A stretch of 8,471 nucleotides of DNA, from contig CAJOOX010000207.1 in assembly GCA_905236195.1 (NCBI GenBank), forward strand, positions 1 to 8,471, read 5' to 3'. Positions 6,574-8,471 of the stretch are shown piece after piece; the stretch's first letter is position 1, and the number at the start of each line of letters is the position of its first letter. The translations under genes were made by a program, and so were the position numbers. Source of the stretch: an uncultured Bacteroidales bacterium. GTDB taxonomy: Bacteria > Bacteroidota > Bacteroidia > Bacteroidales > UBA3663. Below the pieces are notes generated by a model. It did no database searches and had not been told where the DNA came from. It saw only the letters and a program-made list of their open reading frames with translations.

Positions 6574-6738
6574 CGAAAAATCTTGCAATCTTGTATCATG
6601 TATGCACCATTTTTTGGATAGCAACCCTCAGTTTGCCACGGAACTTTTCATCTGCGCCTTAACTCCACCAGAACCATCTATTTCATCGGAGCGAAAAAGA
6701 ATTAAACTCCCAAATCACAGTTCATAGCTCCCAAAACT

Positions 6739-6859
6739 GTCAAATGGTCGCTGCAAATTGCAGCAAAGAATTGACAGCCGTCAAACGGTCAAACAGTTTC
6801 CGGTCAAGCAATTGACAGCCGTCAAACGGTCGAACAGAGGCCGGTCAGGGAATTGGCAG
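6739..6859. repeat. 41-bp tandem repeat with GTCAA/TTGAC half-sites
   Basis: Two full copies (6769-6809 and 6810-6850) share an identical first 22 bp and match at about 35 of 41 positions. A third, broken copy starts at 6851 (AATTGGCAG). A degenerate copy precedes them: its core GTCAAATGGTC (6739-6749) is in register with GTCAAACGGTC at 6780 and 6821. Each full copy contains the inverted repeat TTGAC-N4-GTCAA, and one junction gives GTCAA-N4-TTGAC (6803-6816). This looks like an array of protein-binding half-sites or a decayed mobile repeat. It lies about 250 bp before the next gene. Confidence 0.75.
6751..6763. repeat. Perfect palindrome CTGCAAATTGCAG
   Basis: Arms CTGCAA and TTGCAG surround a single A, immediately before the first full 41-bp repeat. 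A dimeric regulator could bind such a site, but none is identified. Confidence 0.4.
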
Positions 6860-7016
6860 ACAATCGAGCTTTGCACCCCTGCGGATGCATATCCGAATTC
6901 TGTTTATGAATCCGGGTCACAAGCCCTTGGAGTGCCTTTTATTGCTGTCGGGAAGGTGGACAAAGGGACAATCCTGACCGGAACAACAACAAAAAAGACA
7001 CATTTTTGCCCCAATA

Positions 7017-7048
7017 TTTGGAGACATCAGAAATAATGCATATCTTTG
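7017..7048 (+). promoter_or_regulatory. Bacteroidetes-type promoter for the secreted-protein locus
   Basis: A -33 TTTG (7017-7020) and a -7 TATCTTTG (7041-7048) are separated by exactly 20 bp, the expected spacing for the sigma-ABfr consensus. Transcription should begin near 7054-7056, leaving a leader of about 52 nt before the ATG at 7108. This placement also argues against the longer frame that could start at 7006. Confidence 0.82.
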
Positions 7049-7107
7049 TACCCGAAAATGCAATAACACATTTCCAAGAACAAGTATTTCTGACAACAAA
7101 CCCTTTT

Positions 7108-8298
7108 ATGAAGATGAGAAATATAATACTGGCAAGTACTGCAGCCCTTACGACCTACGCTGTCGGGTTCGGCCAAGTGCTTGAATCCGAAGCCAATGGG
7201 CTTCGTCCCGGCGACCGCCTGACGGAACAGCGAATCGTTTTCCAAGACCTGGGCCGCTGCGGCGAGCATGTGCTCTGGAATCTGTCCGATGTAGAAGTGG
7301 TGGACGGACGCTACCGGCTGCGTTATTCCCATGCTGCCGATAGCCTGCATGACTGGGTGGCGGGGACTGAGCATCGCACCATGTATTACTATGACCAGAC
7401 CTCCGCCGCCGGCATCCGTCTGGCTGGGCTTGAGAACCACACGACACTGATTCATTACGACGAACAGGAATTGTGGTTACCATTGCCTATGCAGATGGGA
7501 GATAGCGTCGGAGGCATCTACACGGGACGAGGTTCCTATTGCGGCTCAATGTTTATCCATTCCTTTGGCCGCTATACTACCAAGGCAGATGCTATGGGCA
7601 CACTTATTCTCCCCTCCGGAGACACCCTGCGTGATGTGATTCGCTTACGCACCGAAAGACTTTCAATGACGCGTGACGTAGTGGCCGATTCGCTGATGCT
7701 ACGCTATGGTATCGACAGCATGGCGGCAATGTCCGCCGACACTGCCCGTTGGCTTTTGCAACAGGCGGAGAACAGCGTCGGCGCGACCATGCTTCGCACT
7801 GAGGTGCTCCGCTGGTATGCACGAGGCTACCGCTATCCGGTGCTCACGACCCATGAGATGACCTCTGTCGGTCTGCCAGACAGCCTGAGTGAAGAGGGCA
7901 TGCCTTCCCGTTTCACTACGGCATTCTACTGTCCGCCATCTGCGCAGGAATCTATGTTGGAAGACGACGAGGTGAATGAAGTCATCCGCAAGTCGGAGAG
8001 AGTTGCTGGTTCCTACTCCGGCAATGCAGCAGACCCGCTGTCAGGCTTAGCCTACAATGCGTCCTACAATCCTTCCGCCCGCCGTCTGCATGTAGATTAC
8101 TGTCTTGAGGCGGATGCTACCCTCTCCATTGCATTCTATTCGCTGATGGGAGACCGTGTCTATGAGGAGGCTCCGCATGCTGTCGCTGCCGGAACATATA
8201 CCCTTGATATCAGCCTCGGCACACATGCTCCGGGATTCTATATACTGACCATCACGGTCAATAACATCCCGACAGGTGAGACAATTTCTATACAGTAA
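7108..8298 (+). CDS. Exported protein with T9SS-like C-terminal domain
   Basis: I do not recognise the main body of this 396-aa protein. Residues 1-22 form a signal peptide (MKMRNIILASTAALTTYAVG, then FG|Q). The middle (about 25-300) is beta-rich and acidic, with no catalytic motif I can name. The final 80 residues look like a type IX secretion sorting domain: ASYNPSARRLHVDY, then SIAFYSLMGDRVYEE, a GTYTLDISL strand and APGFYILTITVNN. The match is imperfect because the usual 'YPNP' is YNPS and the tail ends ETISIQ instead of a basic strand. If real, the protein crosses the outer membrane and may be held at the surface. The ATG at 7108 was chosen because the promoter lies just upstream and the signal peptide begins there; the ATG at 7114 is also possible. 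The next gene starts 16 bp later, implying an operon with the DUF6443-like protein. Confidence 0.7.
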   Translation: MKMRNIILASTAALTTYAVGFGQVLESEANGLRPGDRLTEQRIVFQDLGRCGEHVLWNLSDVEVVDGRYRLRYSHAADSLHDWVAGTEHRTMYYYDQTSAAGIRLAGLENHTTLIHYDEQELWLPLPMQMGDSVGGIYTGRGSYCGSMFIHSFGRYTTKADAMGTLILPSGDTLRDVIRLRTERLSMTRDVVADSLMLRYGIDSMAAMSADTARWLLQQAENSVGATMLRTEVLRWYARGYRYPVLTTHEMTSVGLPDSLSEEGMPSRFTTAFYCPPSAQESMLEDDEVNEVIRKSERVAGSYSGNAADPLSGLAYNASYNPSARRLHVDYCLEADATLSIAFYSLMGDRVYEEAPHAVAAGTYTLDISLGTHAPGFYILTITVNNIPTGETISIQ

Positions 8299-8314
8299 CA
8301 ATTGATAAGAGGAC

Positions 8315-8471
8315 ATGAAGCGTTTATTGTTGACTCTCTCAGTTCCTGCTCTAATCGGTCTGCATACCATATCTCCGGCTCAGCCCCCCACAGCATCCGA
8401 GAATTACACGATGCACCGTGTGATGCTCGATGCCGCGGGGACTGTCGGTGCGACCGAGGTACAGTATTACG
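8315..8471 (+). CDS. N-terminus of DUF6443/RHS-type secreted protein (3' truncated)
   Basis: Only the first 52 residues are in the window. They show a signal peptide (MKRLLLTLSVPALIGLHTIS, likely cut near PAQ) followed by SENYTMHRVMLDAAG and VQYY. This resembles the start of the Bacteroidetes DUF6443 domain (pattern 'NYv.trtmlD..g......yyDGLGRP'), which commonly opens large RHS/YD-repeat surface or toxin-like proteins. The diagnostic DGLGRP motif would fall just beyond the window edge, so the assignment rests on a short match. AAGAGGA lies just before the ATG and may act as a ribosome-binding site. The 16-bp gap to the previous gene suggests co-transcription from the promoter at 7017-7048. 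Confidence 0.65.
   Translation, partial: MKRLLLTLSVPALIGLHTISPAQPPTASENYTMHRVMLDAAGTVGATEVQYY

Larger units (their letters stand above)
6482..7107. other. 626-bp intergenic region without a convincing gene
   Basis: No open frame here has a good start, family match or codon pattern. A 92-codon frame at 6758-7036 needs a non-ATG start and runs through the repeats, so I do not accept it. The stretch holds a possible minus-strand -7 element near 6566, two copies of CTCCCAAA (6707 and 6728), the palindrome CTGCAAATTGCAG (6751-6763), the 41-bp tandem repeat (from about 6739), the inverted repeat CGGAT/ATCCG (6882-6895) and a strong promoter at the right end (7017-7048). Confidence 0.7.

Noticed and set aside
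6598..6621. Remnant of umuC after the umuD-like gene (ATG TAT GCA resembles the UmuC start MYA)
   Set aside because: The frame stops after seven codons and nothing else in the region resembles a Y-family polymerase; the match is chance.
6769..6859. CRISPR array
   Set aside because: The segments between identical 22-bp parts are themselves similar (about 13 of 19 positions), so this is a tandem repeat with no distinct spacers; there are no cas genes.
6758..7036. 92-codon frame in the 626-bp intergenic region
   Set aside because: It needs a non-ATG start, is translated through the 41-bp repeats, overlaps the -33 element of a strong promoter and matches no family I know.
1..8471. tRNA, rRNA, riboswitch, insertion sequence or replication origin
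   Set aside because: I found no cloverleaf, conserved rRNA segment, known aptamer core, transposase or DnaA-box cluster on either strand by eye; a covariance-model search would be needed to exclude weak RNA elements.

Overview
The window looks like chromosomal DNA of a Bacteroidales bacterium (a Prevotella/Muribaculaceae/Bacteroides-like relative; genus not resolved). Three things point that way. The promoter-like motifs fit the Bacteroidetes sigma-ABfr pattern (TTTG, about 20 bp, TAnnTTTG) rather than E. coli sigma70. Most genes lack a clear Shine-Dalgarno sequence. The gene families are typical of the group: an MsbA-like ABC exporter, a phosphate-selective-type porin, a PL9 pectate lyase, a secreted protein with a type IX secretion-like tail, and the start of a DUF6443/RHS-type protein.

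Layout. Bases 1-824 hold the 3' part of an MsbA-like ABC exporter (ATPase half only). A porin of the OprO/OprP type (860-1981) follows 35 bp later and ends at a strong hairpin terminator (2002-2035). A secreted PL9-type pectate lyase lies on the minus strand (2052-3347), convergent with the porin and divergent from pta. The pta gene (3572-4609) and ackA (4759-5958) encode the phosphate acetyltransferase-acetate kinase pathway, which turns acetyl-CoA into acetate and ATP. The 149-bp gap between them contains a REP-like palindrome and an ordered tandem repeat running to 5 bp before the ackA start. A terminator (5996-6023) closes the pair. Only 11 bp further on a UmuD-like self-cleaving protease (6035-6481) begins, with no UmuC partner after it.

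Bases 6482-7107 form a 626-bp stretch without a convincing gene. It holds a 41-bp tandem repeat rich in GTCAA/TTGAC half-sites, several palindromes and, at its end, a near-perfect Bacteroidetes promoter (7017-7048). That promoter fits a two-gene secreted locus: a 396-aa exported protein with a T9SS-like C-terminal domain (7108-8298) and, 16 bp later, the beginning of a DUF6443-like protein (8315 to the window end). In other Bacteroidetes DUF6443 is commonly the N-terminal domain of large RHS-repeat proteins.

Most of the window is ordinary core metabolism and envelope function. The parts that deserve a second look are the repeat-built ackA leader, the orphan UmuD behind a terminator, the 41-bp repeat array, and the secreted/RHS-like locus cut by the right edge. 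No complete new system can be demonstrated from this window alone.
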